From CALKJP01 sp046299555 (GTDB lineage Bacteria; Bacteroidota; Bacteroidia; JACCXN01), in assembly GCA_046299555.1 (NCBI GenBank), contig JBKBHS010000002.1, positions 372,001 to 436,000 on the forward strand: 64,000 nt of DNA. Direction: 5' to 3'. Shown here in pieces: positions 34,369-43,113 of this stretch. Every line of letters starts with the position of its first letter. Positions within the stretch are counted from its first letter, which is position 1. A program made the translations under genes and the position numbers. A model generated the notes under the pieces. That model saw nothing but the letters and a program-made list of their open reading frames with translations. It was not told the DNA's origin and ran no database searches.

Positions 34369-34421
34369 TCCCTTTCCGGAAGGGACAATGTTTAACCCGC
34401 TTATGTGTCCGGAACATAAGC
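34369..34421 (+). promoter_or_regulatory. Double-hairpin leader of rpsA with repeated UCCGG loops
   Basis: Hairpin 1 (34369-34385) has a 6-bp perfect stem TCCCTT/AAGGGA with loop TCCGG. Hairpin 2 (34399-34421) has an 8-bp perfect stem GCTTATGT/ACATAAGC with loop GTCCGGA. Both present the same UCCGG sequence and lie 13 nt apart, 24 nt before the start codon. The first is not followed by a T tract, so it is not a terminator. Autoregulatory binding by S1 is inference. Confidence 0.6.
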
Positions 34422-34444
34422 AAAATTAAAAGCCTTAAAATAAA

Positions 34445-36283
34445 ATGGCTGAAAATCAAACCGAAGCTGTTGTACAAGAAAACATTAATGCATCAGCAAA
34501 TTTAGAAACTTTTGATTGGTCTGGTATTGGAAAAAGAAACGATACCTACGCAAAAGAAGAACGCGAAAAATTAGAAAGCGTTTATGGAAAAACCCTTAAA
34601 ACTGTAGAGGAAAACGAAATTACAGAAGGTATTGTTGTGTCTAAAAACAACAGAGAAGTAGTTATTAACATTGGGTATAAATCTGATGGCGTTGTACCTT
34701 ACAATGAATTTCGTTACAATCCCGATTTAAAAGTTGGCGACACAGTTGAGGTGTATGTTGAAAAATTAGAAGACAAAGAAGGTCAATTAATTTTATCACA
34801 TCGTAAAGCTCGTGCTGCAAAAGCTTGGGATAGAGTTAACGAAGCTCTTGCAAATGATGAAATAATTAAGGGATATGTAAAATGCCGTACCAAAGGTGGT
34901 TTAATTGTAGATGTATTTGGTATAGAAGCTTTCTTACCTGGTTCACAAATTGACGTTAAGCCAATTCGCGATTACGATGTTTACGTTGGCAAAACTATGG
35001 AATTTAAAGTGGTTAAAATAAATCACGAATTCCGTAATGTAGTTGTTTCTCATAAAGCACTTATCGAAGCTGAAATTGAACATCAGAAAAAAGAAATTAT
35101 TTCTAAGCTTGAAAAAGGTCAAGTTTTAGAAGGAACAGTTAAAAACATTACTTCATACGGTGTATTTATCGACCTTGGCGGAGTAGATGGTCTTATCCAT
35201 ATTACAGATCTTTCTTGGGGACGCATTAATCATCCGGAAGAAATTGTTCAATTAGATCAAAAGATCAATGTAGTTATTCTTGATTTTGATGATGACAAAA
35301 AACGCATTGCATTGGGCTTAAAACAACTTTCACCACATCCTTGGGATGCACTTGATCCTAATTTAAAAGTTGGAGATAAAGTTAAAGGTAAAGTAGTTGT
35401 AATAGCTGATTATGGTGCGTTTGTAGAAGTTGCTCCGGGAGTAGAAGGATTAATTCACGTTTCTGAAATGAGCTGGAGCCAACATTTACGTACAGCTCAA
35501 GATTTCTTAAAAGTTGGTGATGAAGTTGAAGCTGTTATATTAACACTTGACAGAGATGAGCGTAAAATGTCATTAGGTATTAAGCAATTAATGCCTGATC
35601 CATGGGTTGGAATTCAAGACAAATATCCGGTAGGTTCTAAGCACAAAGGTATTGTTCGCAACTTTACCAATTTTGGAGTATTTGTTGAATTAGAAGAAGG
35701 TATTGATGGATTAATTCATATATCTGATTTATCATGGTCAAAGAAAATTAAACATCCATCAGAGTTTACAAAAATTGGTGATACTTTAGATGTAGTTGTT
35801 TTAGACCTAGATTTAGAAAATCGCAGAATTAGCTTAGGTCATAAGCAGTTAGAAGAAAACCCTTGGGATGTATTTGAAACTATCTTTACCGAAGGTTCGG
35901 TTCACGAAGCTACCATAACCAGTATGACCGATAAAGGAGCTATTATTGCCCTTCCATATGGTGTTGAAGGTTTTGTACCAACTAAACATTTGGTAAAAGC
36001 TGATGGCAAAACAGCTCAAGTGGATGAGACTTTAGAATTCAAGATTATTGAATTTAACAAGGAAAATAAAAAAATAGTTGCTTCTCATTCTCGTATTCAC
36101 GAAGAAATAAAAGAAGCTGAAAAACAAGCTGAAAAAGCGGAGAAAAAAGAAAAAGCAGCTGCAGAAAAGAAAGCCGTTAAAAACATCAAAGACAGTATTG
36201 AAAAAACCACACTTGGTGATATTGACGAGCTTGCAAAGCTGAAAGAAACACTTAGCGAAGCTGAAAAAAAGAGTAAAAAGTAA
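34445..36283 (+). CDS. rpsA: 30S ribosomal protein S1
   Basis: 612 residues with six S1/OB domains, roughly at 60-122, 138-202, 220-290, 307-378, 392-465 and 480-545; the repeated GxVxxxxxYGVFVxLxxGxxGLIHxSxLSW pattern is clearest in domains three to five. The last ~60 residues are a charged Lys/Glu coiled region. It brings mRNA to the 30S subunit, which matters where Shine-Dalgarno sites are weak, as in this phylum. It is preceded by a structured leader and followed by a strong terminator. Confidence 0.95.
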   Translation: MAENQTEAVVQENINASANLETFDWSGIGKRNDTYAKEEREKLESVYGKTLKTVEENEITEGIVVSKNNREVVINIGYKSDGVVPYNEFRYNPDLKVGDTVEVYVEKLEDKEGQLILSHRKARAAKAWDRVNEALANDEIIKGYVKCRTKGGLIVDVFGIEAFLPGSQIDVKPIRDYDVYVGKTMEFKVVKINHEFRNVVVSHKALIEAEIEHQKKEIISKLEKGQVLEGTVKNITSYGVFIDLGGVDGLIHITDLSWGRINHPEEIVQLDQKINVVILDFDDDKKRIALGLKQLSPHPWDALDPNLKVGDKVKGKVVVIADYGAFVEVAPGVEGLIHVSEMSWSQHLRTAQDFLKVGDEVEAVILTLDRDERKMSLGIKQLMPDPWVGIQDKYPVGSKHKGIVRNFTNFGVFVELEEGIDGLIHISDLSWSKKIKHPSEFTKIGDTLDVVVLDLDLENRRISLGHKQLEENPWDVFETIFTEGSVHEATITSMTDKGAIIALPYGVEGFVPTKHLVKADGKTAQVDETLEFKIIEFNKENKKIVASHSRIHEEIKEAEKQAEKAEKKEKAAAEKKAVKNIKDSIEKTTLGDIDELAKLKETLSEAEKKSKK

Positions 36284-36300
36284 ATTCATTTTTAGCTAAA

Positions 36301-36336
36301 AAAAACGTCCTGAAAATTTTCAGGACGTTTTTTTTA
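36301..36336 (+). terminator. Terminator of rpsA
   Basis: A perfect 24-bp palindrome ACGTCCTGAAAA/TTTTCAGGACGT (36305-36328) is followed by a T8 tract. Confidence 0.92.
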
Positions 36337-36386
36337 TACTCATTTACAAGCACTAATATTTTTTTACGCTATTAATTATAAAAAAA

Positions 36387-36417
36387 TTTGTGCTGCAAAA
36401 AAATAGTGTTACATTTG
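36387..36417 (+). promoter_or_regulatory. Promoter of tRNA-Glu (-33 TTTG, 19-bp spacer, -7 TACATTTG)
   Basis: TTTG at 36387-36390 and TACATTTG at 36410-36417, exactly 19 bp apart: the best consensus promoter in the window. Confidence 0.85.
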
Positions 36418-36435
36418 CACTCCCAAAATAAACAA

Positions 36436-36507
36436 GGCCTGTTCGTCTAGGGGTTAGGACGCATCCCTTTCACGGATGAAACACGGGTTCGATTCCCGTA
36501 CAGGCTA
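36436..36507 (+). tRNA. tRNA-Glu (TTC)
   Basis: 72 nt. Acceptor GGCCTGT/ACAGGCT, anticodon stem CATCC/GGATG with loop CTTTCAC (anticodon TTC), T-loop TTCGATT. CCA is not encoded. Confidence 0.94.
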
Positions 36508-36508
36508 C

Positions 36509-36543
36509 AAAAAAAGTCCCAACATTTAGTTGGGATTTTTTTA
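36509..36543 (+). terminator. Terminator of tRNA-Glu
   Basis: The 7-bp stem TCCCAAC/GTTGGGA with loop ATTTA is followed by T7. Confidence 0.85.
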
Positions 36544-36596
36544 TTTTATCACACTATTTAATCAGCATTCCATAAAATTGGCGTATTTTTGAGCCC

Positions 36597-37577
36597 ATGC
36601 TTACATATATTTTATTTATAGTCGGATTAGCCTTACTAATAAAAGGTGCCGATTGGCTGGTTGATGGCGCATCTAGTTTAGCAAAAAGTTTTAAAATTTC
36701 AGATTTAATTATTGGATTAACTATTGTATCATTTGGAACATCAGCACCCGAGTTATTTGTAAATGTATATGCCAGCTATGTTGGCAATACTGATATAACA
36801 ATAGGGAATATTCTTGGAAGTAATATTGCAAATATTTTGTTAATACTTGGAGTTTCATCAATTATCTATCCATTAGCTGTTCAAAAAAATACTACATGGA
36901 AAGAGATACCTTTTAGTTTATTAGCTGCAATAATGGTAGCTGTTATGGCAGCTGATTTTTATTTGGATAACAATCCAATTTCTGCTATTACACGTTCGGA
37001 AGGAATAGCATTGCTTGCATTCTTTTTTATATTCATATATTATGTTTTTGAAACATCAAAAAAAGAACAAGCTGAAAGCACTTTAAATACATCTGATGAA
37101 ACAAGTAATCAAAAGCAACCGGTTTTAAAATCGATATTATTTATAATAATAGGATTAATTGGCCTTTCATTAGGCGGTAAATGGATTGTAGACGGAGCTG
37201 TTAGTATTGCTACTTCATTTGGTGTCAGCCAATCGCTTATTGGACTTACAATTGTTGCTGTAGGAACATCATTGCCCGAGTTGGCCACATCTGCCATTGC
37301 AGCTTATAAGAAAAATGCCGATATAGCAGTAGGAAATGTGGTTGGATCAAATATCTTTAATATTTTTTGGATATTAGGTGTTAGTAGTGTAATTAATATC
37401 ATTCCTTTTAATGATAAAAACTTTATTGATGTTGCCATGACAATTTTAACAAGTTTACTCTTATTTATTTTTATGTTTATTGGTAAAAAACATATGCTAC
37501 AACGTTGGCAAGGCTTATTATTTCTTACCCTCTATGTTTTATATATTTTGTATTTAGTAATTACTGAAGGCGTTTAA
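36597..37577 (+). CDS. Calcium/sodium antiporter (CaCA family, YrbG-like)
   Basis: 326 residues with about ten membrane helices in two inverted repeats. The alpha-repeat ion-binding motifs are FGTSAPELFV (47-56) with GNILGSNIANI, and GTSLPELATS (near 223-232) with GNVVGSNIFNI. It exchanges Ca2+ for Na+ or H+ across the inner membrane. The 3' end overlaps that of the convergent tryptophanase gene by 17 bp. Confidence 0.93.
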   Translation: MLTYILFIVGLALLIKGADWLVDGASSLAKSFKISDLIIGLTIVSFGTSAPELFVNVYASYVGNTDITIGNILGSNIANILLILGVSSIIYPLAVQKNTTWKEIPFSLLAAIMVAVMAADFYLDNNPISAITRSEGIALLAFFFIFIYYVFETSKKEQAESTLNTSDETSNQKQPVLKSILFIIIGLIGLSLGGKWIVDGAVSIATSFGVSQSLIGLTIVAVGTSLPELATSAIAAYKKNADIAVGNVVGSNIFNIFWILGVSSVINIIPFNDKNFIDVAMTILTSLLLFIFMFIGKKHMLQRWQGLLFLTLYVLYILYLVITEGV

Positions 37578-38943
37578 AATGCGCTGTAAAATGCCTTAAA
37601 AATTTAGGCTCATAAATAATTTCAAAACCTTTTACTGAATTTTTATTTTCCAAAATTTTTTCAAATACCTCTATTACGTATTCTATATGACTTTGGGTAT
37701 ATACTCTTCGCGGTATTGCTAATCTTACTAATTCCATTGGAGCTGTAATTAATTTACCTGTTTCATCATATTTTCCAAACATAACGGAACCAATTTCAAC
37801 TGCTCTTATTCCTCCTTTAATGTATAACTCACAAACCAAGGCTTGTCCGGGATATTGAAGTTTCGGTATATGCGGATATAATTTTTCCGCATCAATATAT
37901 ACTGCATGCCCGCCAATAGGACGCATTAAAGGCACTCCCAATTCATGTAATTTATTGCCAAGATATTCAGTGCTTTTTATTCTATAATGAAGATAATCCG
38001 GGTCGAAAACTTCTTCTAACCCAATGGCAATTGCTTCCATATCTCTTCCTGAAAGTCCTCCATAAGTTGTAAATCCTTCGGTAATAATTAATAGATTTTT
38101 ACATGCATTGGCAAGCTCTTCATTTTTTAATGCTAAAAACCCGCCCATGTTTACTAATGCATCTTTTTTTGCGCTCATAATTGCACCGTCTGCCAATTCA
38201 AACATTTCCTCTGCTATTTGTCTGTAGCTTTTATGTTTTTCAGTACTTTCTCTATGTTTTACAAAGTAGGCGTTTTCAGCTATACGGCAACAATCTAAAA
38301 TAAAAAGCACCTTATGCTTTTTACAAATGGTACTTACTTGTTTAACATTTTGCATACTTACCGGTTGCCCTCCTCCACTATTATTGGTAACTGTTAGAAT
38401 AACTGCTCCAATATTTTCTGCTCCTTTTTGGATAATTATAGATTCAAGTTTATCAATATCCATATTTCCTTTAAATGGATATTCCAGCTCAGGTTTTAAG
38501 CCTTCCGGAATTGGGATATCAATGGCTTCTGCACCTGAAAATTCAATATTGGCGCGAGTAGTATCAAAATGCGTGTTGCTTATAAAAGTTTTTCCTTTAC
38601 CTCCTAAATAGCCGTATAAAATTCGTTCGGCAGCTCTACCTTGATGAGTTGGTAAAACAAAAGGGCAATGGGTAAGTGAACTTACTGCATTGTAAAATTT
38701 TTTCCAACTTTTTGCTCCGGCATACGATTCATCGCCTTGCATCATTGCAGCCCACTGTCTATCACTCATGGCTGATGTACCACTATCAGTTAAAAAATCA
38801 ATTATTACTTGTTCTGAATCGAGAAGAAAAGGGTTATAATGAGCTTTTTCTAGGTAACTTTTACGCTCTTTGGCAGTTGATAATTTTATTGTCTCAACCG
38901 TTTTTATTTTAAAGGGTTCGATAATAGTTTTAAAGCCTTCCAT
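37561..38943 (-). CDS. tnaA: Tryptophanase
   Basis: 460 residues of the beta-eliminating PLP lyases. K260 in MSAKKD is the PLP lysine. Two residues separate it from tyrosine phenol-lyase: D127 in THFDTT (tyrosine phenol-lyase has Thr) and H451 in LRHFTA (Phe in tyrosine phenol-lyase), so tryptophanase is favoured. It splits tryptophan into indole, pyruvate and ammonia in the cytoplasm. No tnaC-like leader peptide or tryptophan permease is evident next to it. Confidence 0.9.
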   Translation of the reverse strand: MEGFKTIIEPFKIKTVETIKLSTAKERKSYLEKAHYNPFLLDSEQVIIDFLTDSGTSAMSDRQWAAMMQGDESYAGAKSWKKFYNAVSSLTHCPFVLPTHQGRAAERILYGYLGGKGKTFISNTHFDTTRANIEFSGAEAIDIPIPEGLKPELEYPFKGNMDIDKLESIIIQKGAENIGAVILTVTNNSGGGQPVSMQNVKQVSTICKKHKVLFILDCCRIAENAYFVKHRESTEKHKSYRQIAEEMFELADGAIMSAKKDALVNMGGFLALKNEELANACKNLLIITEGFTTYGGLSGRDMEAIAIGLEEVFDPDYLHYRIKSTEYLGNKLHELGVPLMRPIGGHAVYIDAEKLYPHIPKLQYPGQALVCELYIKGGIRAVEIGSVMFGKYDETGKLITAPMELVRLAIPRRVYTQSHIEYVIEVFEKILENKNSVKGFEIIYEPKFLRHFTAHFKRLQ

Positions 38944-39015
38944 AGCATTGCGATATTAAACTAATGCGCAAGCTCGGAAAGGCTTTAAAATAAAAAAATG
39001 AGGAAAATCAGTTTT

Positions 39016-39966
39016 TTAAATAAGTGTTTTTAAAAATTCTTTTACGTTTTTTTCAACGCGTTTTAAAATTTCCGAATTATCTGTTTTTACAAATTTTTCA
39101 CCGGTAATGTGTTCATATAATTCGATATAACGATTAGAAACTTGTTCTACAAAGCTATCGCTCATATCAGGCACCTTTTGTCCTTCTTTACCTTGAAAAC
39201 CATTGGCAATAAGCCATTGGCGAACAAATTCTTTTGATAACTGTTTTTGTTCTTCGCCTTTAGCTTGACGTTCTTCATAGCCCTCTTTATAGAAATATCG
39301 TGACGAGTCAGGAGTATGAATTTCGTCAATTAGATAAATTGTACCGTCATCTGTTTTTCCAAACTCATATTTGGTATCAACTAAAATTAATCCTCTTTCG
39401 GCAGCAATTTCAGTTCCTCTTTTAAATAGTGCTCGAGTATATTTTTCCAATAGTTCGTAATCTTCTTTACTAACAATTCCTTTATTTAAAATTTCTTCTT
39501 TTGATATATCTTCATCGTGTCCAAAAGCTGCTTTAGTAGTTGGTGTAATAATTGGCTCAGGAAATTTATCATTTTCTTTCATTCCATCGGGTAAAGAAAC
39601 TCCACATAATTTTCTTTTACCGGCTTTATATTCGCGTGCTGCATGACCGGATAAATATCCACGTATTACCATTTCTACTTTAAATGGCTTACACAAACGA
39701 CCTACTGCTACATTAGGGTCAGGAATTCCGATTATCCAATTTGGTACAATATCTTTTGTTGCTTCTAAAAATTTTGCAGCTATTTGATTTAATACTTGTC
39801 CTTTATATGGAATAGTTCTAGGTAAAACAACATCAAAGGCAGATATTCTATCAGTTGCAATCATTACCAGATATTTATTATCTATGTTATAAACATCGCG
39901 TACTTTACCTCTATAAATACTAACTTGCTTATCAAAATTAAAATTGGTTTCTTTTATGCCTTCCAT
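39016..39966 (-). CDS. purC: SAICAR synthase (phosphoribosylaminoimidazole-succinocarboxamide synthase)
   Basis: 316 residues, the long PurC form. YRGKVRDVYNI, ATDRISAFDVVLP, VIRGYLSGHAAREY and YLIDEIHTPDSSRYF are family signatures for ATP and CAIR/aspartate binding. It performs the eighth step of purine synthesis. Its start codon is followed upstream by a 7-bp tandem repeat. Confidence 0.95.
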   Translation of the reverse strand: MEGIKETNFNFDKQVSIYRGKVRDVYNIDNKYLVMIATDRISAFDVVLPRTIPYKGQVLNQIAAKFLEATKDIVPNWIIGIPDPNVAVGRLCKPFKVEMVIRGYLSGHAAREYKAGKRKLCGVSLPDGMKENDKFPEPIITPTTKAAFGHDEDISKEEILNKGIVSKEDYELLEKYTRALFKRGTEIAAERGLILVDTKYEFGKTDDGTIYLIDEIHTPDSSRYFYKEGYEERQAKGEEQKQLSKEFVRQWLIANGFQGKEGQKVPDMSDSFVEQVSNRYIELYEHITGEKFVKTDNSEILKRVEKNVKEFLKTLI

Positions 39967-39968
39967 TT

Positions 39969-40019
39969 GGGTTATTGGTTATTGGTTATTGGTTATTGGT
40001 TATTGATTATTGGTTATTG
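39969..40019. repeat. 7-bp tandem repeat (GGTTATT) directly upstream of purC
   Basis: About seven units of GGTTATT, one with GATTATT, begin 2 bp before the purC start codon, within its 5' leader. The period is not a multiple of three and nothing is coded. Confidence 0.85.
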
Positions 40020-40073
40020 AAATTTGTTGAGATTTATAGAAATTAATAGAGAATGATTGTTTTATAAATTCAA

Positions 40074-40104
40074 TACACATTTACACATTTACACATTTAC
40101 ACAT
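40074..40104. repeat. 8-bp tandem repeat (TACACATT)
   Basis: 3.9 perfect copies lie between purC and the end of the PhoH gene. Confidence 0.85.
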
Positions 40105-40115
40105 CTTCAAATTGT

Positions 40116-41081
40116 TTACTTTTCTTCTTTATATGCTTCAATTATTTTACTTACTAATTTATGTCTCACTACGTCTTTCTCATCTAAGAAAATAAAATCA
40201 ATTCCCTTAATATTTTTTAAAAGATTTATGGCTTGAATTAAACCACTGGGTTGTTTGGCAGGTAAATCAACTTGAGTAATATCGCCTGTAATATAAAATT
40301 TAGCAGATTTCCCCATTCGGGTTAAAAACATTTTCAACTGGCTTTGAGTAGCGTTTTGAGCTTCATCTAAAATAACAAAGGCATTATCTAATGTTCTACC
40401 TCTCATAAAAGCCAGTGGAGCAATTTCAATAACACCTGTTTCTATATAATGCTGAAGTTTTTCAGCCGGAATCATATCAAATAGTGCATCGTACAATGGT
40501 TTTAAATAAGGGTCTAATTTTTCTTTCATATCACCGGGTAAAAAGCCTAAGCTTTCTCCGGCTTCAACAGCGGGACGTGTTAAAATAATACGTTTTACTT
40601 CTTTATTTTTTAATGCTCTTACCGCTAAAGCAACAGCAGTGTAAGTTTTGCCGGTTCCGGCTGGGCCAATAGCAAAAACCATATCGTTTTTATCATAGCT
40701 TGCAACCATTCTGCGTTGATTTTCGGTACGAGCTTTAATCATAAAACCGGCATTCCCAAAAACTATTACATCGCCAACAGATTGAGCATTTCCTGAAAAT
40801 GTATCACTAATGATTTGCTCATTTTCAATATTTAAAATTCTTAAAATTTCATTTTCCGAAATTTGATTGTATTTGGTAATGTGAGCAACAATTTGATTTA
40901 ACTTGTTTTCTAAAAAAGTTATTTCTTCATCGTTTCCTACTACTTTAATAGTATTTCCTCTGGCAATGATTTTTAGTTTAGGGAAAGCTTTTCTTATTAA
41001 ATCGATTTTATGGTCGTTTACACCATAAAGTTCAATTGGATTAACAGTTTCAAAAACAAAAATTTTTTCGTTCAAAATCAC
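40116..41081 (-). CDS. PhoH family ATPase
   Basis: 321 residues: an N-terminal KH-like region (about 20-75), then the PhoH P-loop ATPase with Walker A GPAGTGKT (139-146), TRPAVEAGESLGFLPGDMKEK (motif at 174-194), Walker B VILDEAQN and a TGDITQVDLP sensor. The family is linked to RNA handling and stress. It is divergent from the SAM hydrolase family gene and lies between it and purC. Confidence 0.93.
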   Translation of the reverse strand: MILNEKIFVFETVNPIELYGVNDHKIDLIRKAFPKLKIIARGNTIKVVGNDEEITFLENKLNQIVAHITKYNQISENEILRILNIENEQIISDTFSGNAQSVGDVIVFGNAGFMIKARTENQRRMVASYDKNDMVFAIGPAGTGKTYTAVALAVRALKNKEVKRIILTRPAVEAGESLGFLPGDMKEKLDPYLKPLYDALFDMIPAEKLQHYIETGVIEIAPLAFMRGRTLDNAFVILDEAQNATQSQLKMFLTRMGKSAKFYITGDITQVDLPAKQPSGLIQAINLLKNIKGIDFIFLDEKDVVRHKLVSKIIEAYKEEK

Positions 41082-41127
41082 AATTTTTTTAACAATGACA
41101 CTGTGTAATTTTACAGGATTTAATTAG

Positions 41128-41135
41128 TACTTTTG
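41128..41135 (+). promoter_or_regulatory. -7 promoter box (TACTTTTG) for the SAM hydrolase family gene
   Basis: A TAnnTTTG box 44 bp before the ATG at 41180. Confidence 0.6.
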
Positions 41136-41179
41136 GTGCGCCAAATTACTAATATTTTATAATATTTTAGGGTTAATTT

Positions 41180-42004
41180 ATGGCCGTAATAACCTTAACT
41201 ACAGATTTTGGATTAAAAGACCATCATTTAGCCATGGTTAAGGGGGCTATAATTAATATGGCACCGCATGCAACTATAATTGACATAAGTCATCAAATTG
41301 AAGCTCACGATACTCAGAGTGCATCATTTATTTTAAAAAATGCCTTTCATGCCTTTCCAAAAGGAAGTATTCATATAATTGGAATTAACACTGAACCTTC
41401 TGATGAAAATTTATTTACTTGTGTAAAGTATCAAGGTCATTATTTTATTAGTACCGATAATGGGATTTTTTCGTTAATCATGGACGAAAATCAACCGGAA
41501 GTAATCGTAGAAATAATTCCTGAAAATATTCATCAATTAAGTTTTATTTGTAAAGATGTGTTTGTTCCGGCAGCAATTAAATTATTAAACGGAAAAGGTA
41601 TTGAAAGCCTTGGCCCCAAAAGAAATCAAGTACAAAAATTAATAAATATGAAAGCCTATGCCGATCAAATCGGCATTAGAGGAAATATTATTTATATTGA
41701 TAATTATGAAAATGCAATTTCCAATATCAGCAAAGAGTTGTTTGAACAACATTTTTCAAATACACATTTTGAAATACAATTAAAACCATCCAAACGATTT
41801 TCTGAATTGTATAAAGACTCAGAATATACCTTAAATAAAATTTCATTTTTTTATAACGAAGTTGATAAAGGTGAGATATTAGCACGATTTAATAGTTCGG
41901 GATTGCTTGAAATTGCCATAAATAAAGGCAATGCAAGTAGCTTGCTAAATTTAAAAACAGGTGATGTAATACGAATTTTAAAATATGATAACCAGAATAG
42001 TTAA
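41180..42004 (+). CDS. SAM hydroxide adenosyltransferase / SAM hydrolase family (DUF62)
   Basis: 274 residues. The N-terminal domain opens ITLTTDFGLKDHH and has IIDISHQI and FISTDNGIFSL; the C-terminal beta domain has YIDNYENAISNI. In this family the members either hydrolyse S-adenosylmethionine to adenosine and methionine or, rarely, halogenate it. Nothing here suggests a halogenase. Its 3' end overlaps the monooxygenase-like gene by 20 bp. Confidence 0.88.
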   Translation: MAVITLTTDFGLKDHHLAMVKGAIINMAPHATIIDISHQIEAHDTQSASFILKNAFHAFPKGSIHIIGINTEPSDENLFTCVKYQGHYFISTDNGIFSLIMDENQPEVIVEIIPENIHQLSFICKDVFVPAAIKLLNGKGIESLGPKRNQVQKLINMKAYADQIGIRGNIIYIDNYENAISNISKELFEQHFSNTHFEIQLKPSKRFSELYKDSEYTLNKISFFYNEVDKGEILARFNSSGLLEIAINKGNASSLLNLKTGDVIRILKYDNQNS

Positions 42005-42281
42005 GTTGACCTTTAATAAAAAAAATGTTCCTGATTTTTTAAAAATTTTTAATGATTCTAAAAATCAAATTAGAAATTTTGAAGGTTGCAAATATCTTGC
42101 TTTGTATCACGATATAAATAATACCAACGTGTTTTTTACCTACAGTATTTGGGAAGGACCTGAATATCTTGAAAAATATAGAAATTCGGAATTATTTAAA
42201 AATACTTGGGCACAAACAAAAATTTTATTTTCAGCAAAACCTGAAGCATGGAGCTTAGAAAACGATGCTACCTTAGCATAA
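41985..42281 (+). CDS. ABM-fold putative quinol monooxygenase
   Basis: 98 residues of the antibiotic-biosynthesis monooxygenase fold: ITRIVKLTF opens it, FEGCKYLALYHD and VFFTYSIWEGPEYLEKYRNSE follow, and FSAKPEAWSLE is near the end. The fold is used for cofactor-free oxidations, but no substrate is known for this subgroup. It is translationally coupled to the SAM hydrolase family gene. Confidence 0.78.
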   Translation: MITRIVKLTFNKKNVPDFLKIFNDSKNQIRNFEGCKYLALYHDINNTNVFFTYSIWEGPEYLEKYRNSELFKNTWAQTKILFSAKPEAWSLENDATLA

Positions 42282-42286
42282 ATTTA

Positions 42287-42294
42287 TAGATTTG
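42287..42294 (+). promoter_or_regulatory. -7 promoter box (TAGATTTG) for the YebC gene
   Basis: A TAnnTTTG box 25 bp before the ATG at 42319. Confidence 0.55.
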
Positions 42295-42318
42295 TACACT
42301 TAAAAATATTGATACTAT

Positions 42319-43041
42319 ATGGGACGTATATTCGAAAAAAGAAAACATAAAATGTTTGCCAGATATGCTAAAATGGCAAAAATTTTTACCCGTATTGGAA
42401 AAGAAATTGCAATGGCTGCAAAAGCCGGAGGCCCTGATCCTACAGTAAATCCACGATTACGATTGGCCATTCAAAATGCCAAAGCTAACAATATGCCGAA
42501 AGCAAATGTGGATGCTGCCATTAAACGAGCCACCAATAAAGATGAAAAGGATTATGAAGAAGTGGTGTATGAAGGTTATGGTCCTCATGGTATTGCCATA
42601 GTAATTGAAACTGCTACCGACAACCCTACAAGAACAGTTGCAAACATTAGAATGTACTTAACAAGAGCAGGAGGTTCTTTAGGTAAAACAGGTTCGCTTG
42701 ACTTTTTATTTGAAAGAAAAGGTGTTTTTAAAATAAATCCGGGCAATCATAATTTAGATGATTTAGAACTGCAATTAATAGACTACGGTTTAGAAGAAAT
42801 TACCAAAGAAGAAGATGGTGAAGTATATATTTATACTGATTTTAAAGATTTTGGAAATATGCAAAGAGGATTAGATGAATTAGGAATAGAAATAATAAGT
42901 GCAGAATTAGAACGTATTCCAACTTCAACCACCCGTCTTAGCTCTGAACAACAAGCAGAAGTGTTGAGTTTAATTGAAAAAATTGAAGATGATGATGATG
43001 TGCAAAACGTGTTTCACAATATGGAAATTGTAGAAGCTTAG
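42319..43041 (+). CDS. YebC/PmpR family protein
   Basis: 240 residues with the conserved KRKHKMFARYAKMAKIFTRIGKEI (motif at 7-30; the usual WANIKHRK element is replaced by a Bacteroidota variant), AKANNMPKANVDAAIKRA, and EGYGPHGIAIVIE. YebC proteins have been described as DNA-binding regulators and more recently as factors that relieve ribosome stalling. It is monocistronic and followed by the 2-hydroxyacid dehydrogenase gene after 72 bp. Confidence 0.92.
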   Translation: MGRIFEKRKHKMFARYAKMAKIFTRIGKEIAMAAKAGGPDPTVNPRLRLAIQNAKANNMPKANVDAAIKRATNKDEKDYEEVVYEGYGPHGIAIVIETATDNPTRTVANIRMYLTRAGGSLGKTGSLDFLFERKGVFKINPGNHNLDDLELQLIDYGLEEITKEEDGEVYIYTDFKDFGNMQRGLDELGIEIISAELERIPTSTTRLSSEQQAEVLSLIEKIEDDDDVQNVFHNMEIVEA

Positions 43042-43113
43042 TTTCTAGCACAAAGAAAAAGCAAAGAATAATATTTTGATTTATTGATTTTATAAATTAA
43101 CATAAAAACAAAC

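Noticed and set aside
34369..34385. Intrinsic terminator/attenuator before rpsA
   Set aside because: No T tract follows either leader hairpin, so the structures are better read as binding elements.
36032..36289. Minus-strand Phe/Cys-rich open frame opposite the end of rpsA
   Set aside because: It is the complement of the Lys/Glu-rich S1 tail, with low complexity.
37561..38943. Tyrosine phenol-lyase instead of tryptophanase
   Set aside because: Asp127 and His451 match tryptophanase at positions where tyrosine phenol-lyase has Thr and Phe.
41180..42004. SAM-dependent fluorinase/chlorinase
   Set aside because: The gene lies in a housekeeping context next to PhoH, and nothing else indicates halogenation; the family is mostly SAM hydrolases.
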